A stretch of DNA of 64,000 bases from Mycoplana rhizolycopersici (lineage in GTDB: Bacteria; Pseudomonadota; Alphaproteobacteria; Rhizobiales; Rhizobiaceae): the NCBI RefSeq assembly GCF_013378445.1, contig NZ_JABXYK010000009.1:186001-250000 (forward strand), written 5' to 3'. Positions 63,867-64,000 of the stretch are shown here, piece after piece. The position numbers and the translations under genes are program-made. A model generated the notes under the pieces. The model saw nothing but the letters and a program-made list of their open reading frames with translations, did no database searches and had not been told where the DNA came from. Within the stretch, counting starts at the first letter, position 1. Every line of letters starts with the position of its first letter.

Positions 63867-64000
63867 AGCGTGGACAGTGTAATTGCCCCAGCGGTCTGCC
63901 CGCTTTCCGCTTTTCGGGCTATTTTCATCTACGTCGGCGCGTCGAACGGTTTTCAGAAACGCCGACGCCCCCGCGGATCTCTCCAACGGGGGTGCCTATG

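Noticed and set aside
1-64000. Prophage, transposon or CRISPR-Cas system
   Set aside because: No integrase, transposase, Cas gene or repeat-spacer array was found on either strand.

Overview
The window looks like chromosome from an alphaproteobacterium of the Rhizobiaceae (Rhizobium/Ensifer/Agrobacterium type). This is inferred from gene content, not from a marker gene. The indicators are an acetylpolyamine amidohydrolase very like the Mycoplana ramosa enzyme as I remember it, an mbfA gene under a perfect iron-control element of the Irr type, a RopA/Omp2-type porin, a BTLCP-type transglutaminase-like protein, and ExoF/ExoY-like exopolysaccharide genes. Base composition is GC-rich. I see no tRNA, rRNA, CRISPR array or recognisable insertion sequence.

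Positions 1-22,100 hold housekeeping and stress genes. They are aphA, an OmpA-like lipoprotein, an RhtA-like exporter, an EamA exporter with a truncated globin opposite a MarR regulator, xseA, an XRE regulator opposite a small membrane protein, two oxidoreductases, a YciE/F ferritin-like protein, and the translation block infC / rpmI-rplT / pheS-pheT on the minus strand. These are followed by an alpha/beta hydrolase, a BTLCP protein, mbfA, a ProC-like protein with an M29 aminopeptidase, and ybaK. Two points stand out here: infC appears to start at AUU, and its cluster is divided by two intrinsic terminators.

Positions 22,360-63,866 are mostly a large surface-polysaccharide locus of the Wzx/Wzy type. 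Precursor supply comes from rmlACBD (dTDP-rhamnose), wecB-wecC (UDP-ManNAcA) and a 3-dehydrogenase / aminotransferase / acetyltransferase trio, probably for a 3-acetamido sugar nucleotide. A second aminotransferase-epimerase pair is also present. An ExoY-like phosphoglycosyl transferase can start the repeat unit; WecG and seven other glycosyltransferases can extend it. A Wzx flippase, a Wzy/WaaL-like polymerase, a Wzz/ExoP-like co-polymerase with a separate BY-kinase, and an ExoF-like outer-membrane export protein complete the route. A porin and a LuxR-type regulator lie near the left edge and a second LuxR-type regulator in the middle.

The least ordinary features of this locus are two related beta-helix proteins, one with a Sec signal peptide and one fused to RTX repeats for type I secretion; a 423-residue protein of unknown function directly upstream of wecG-wecC; a recurring intergenic motif around GGTATGC in several spacers; and a perfect 22-bp inverted repeat at the end of a glycosyltransferase gene.
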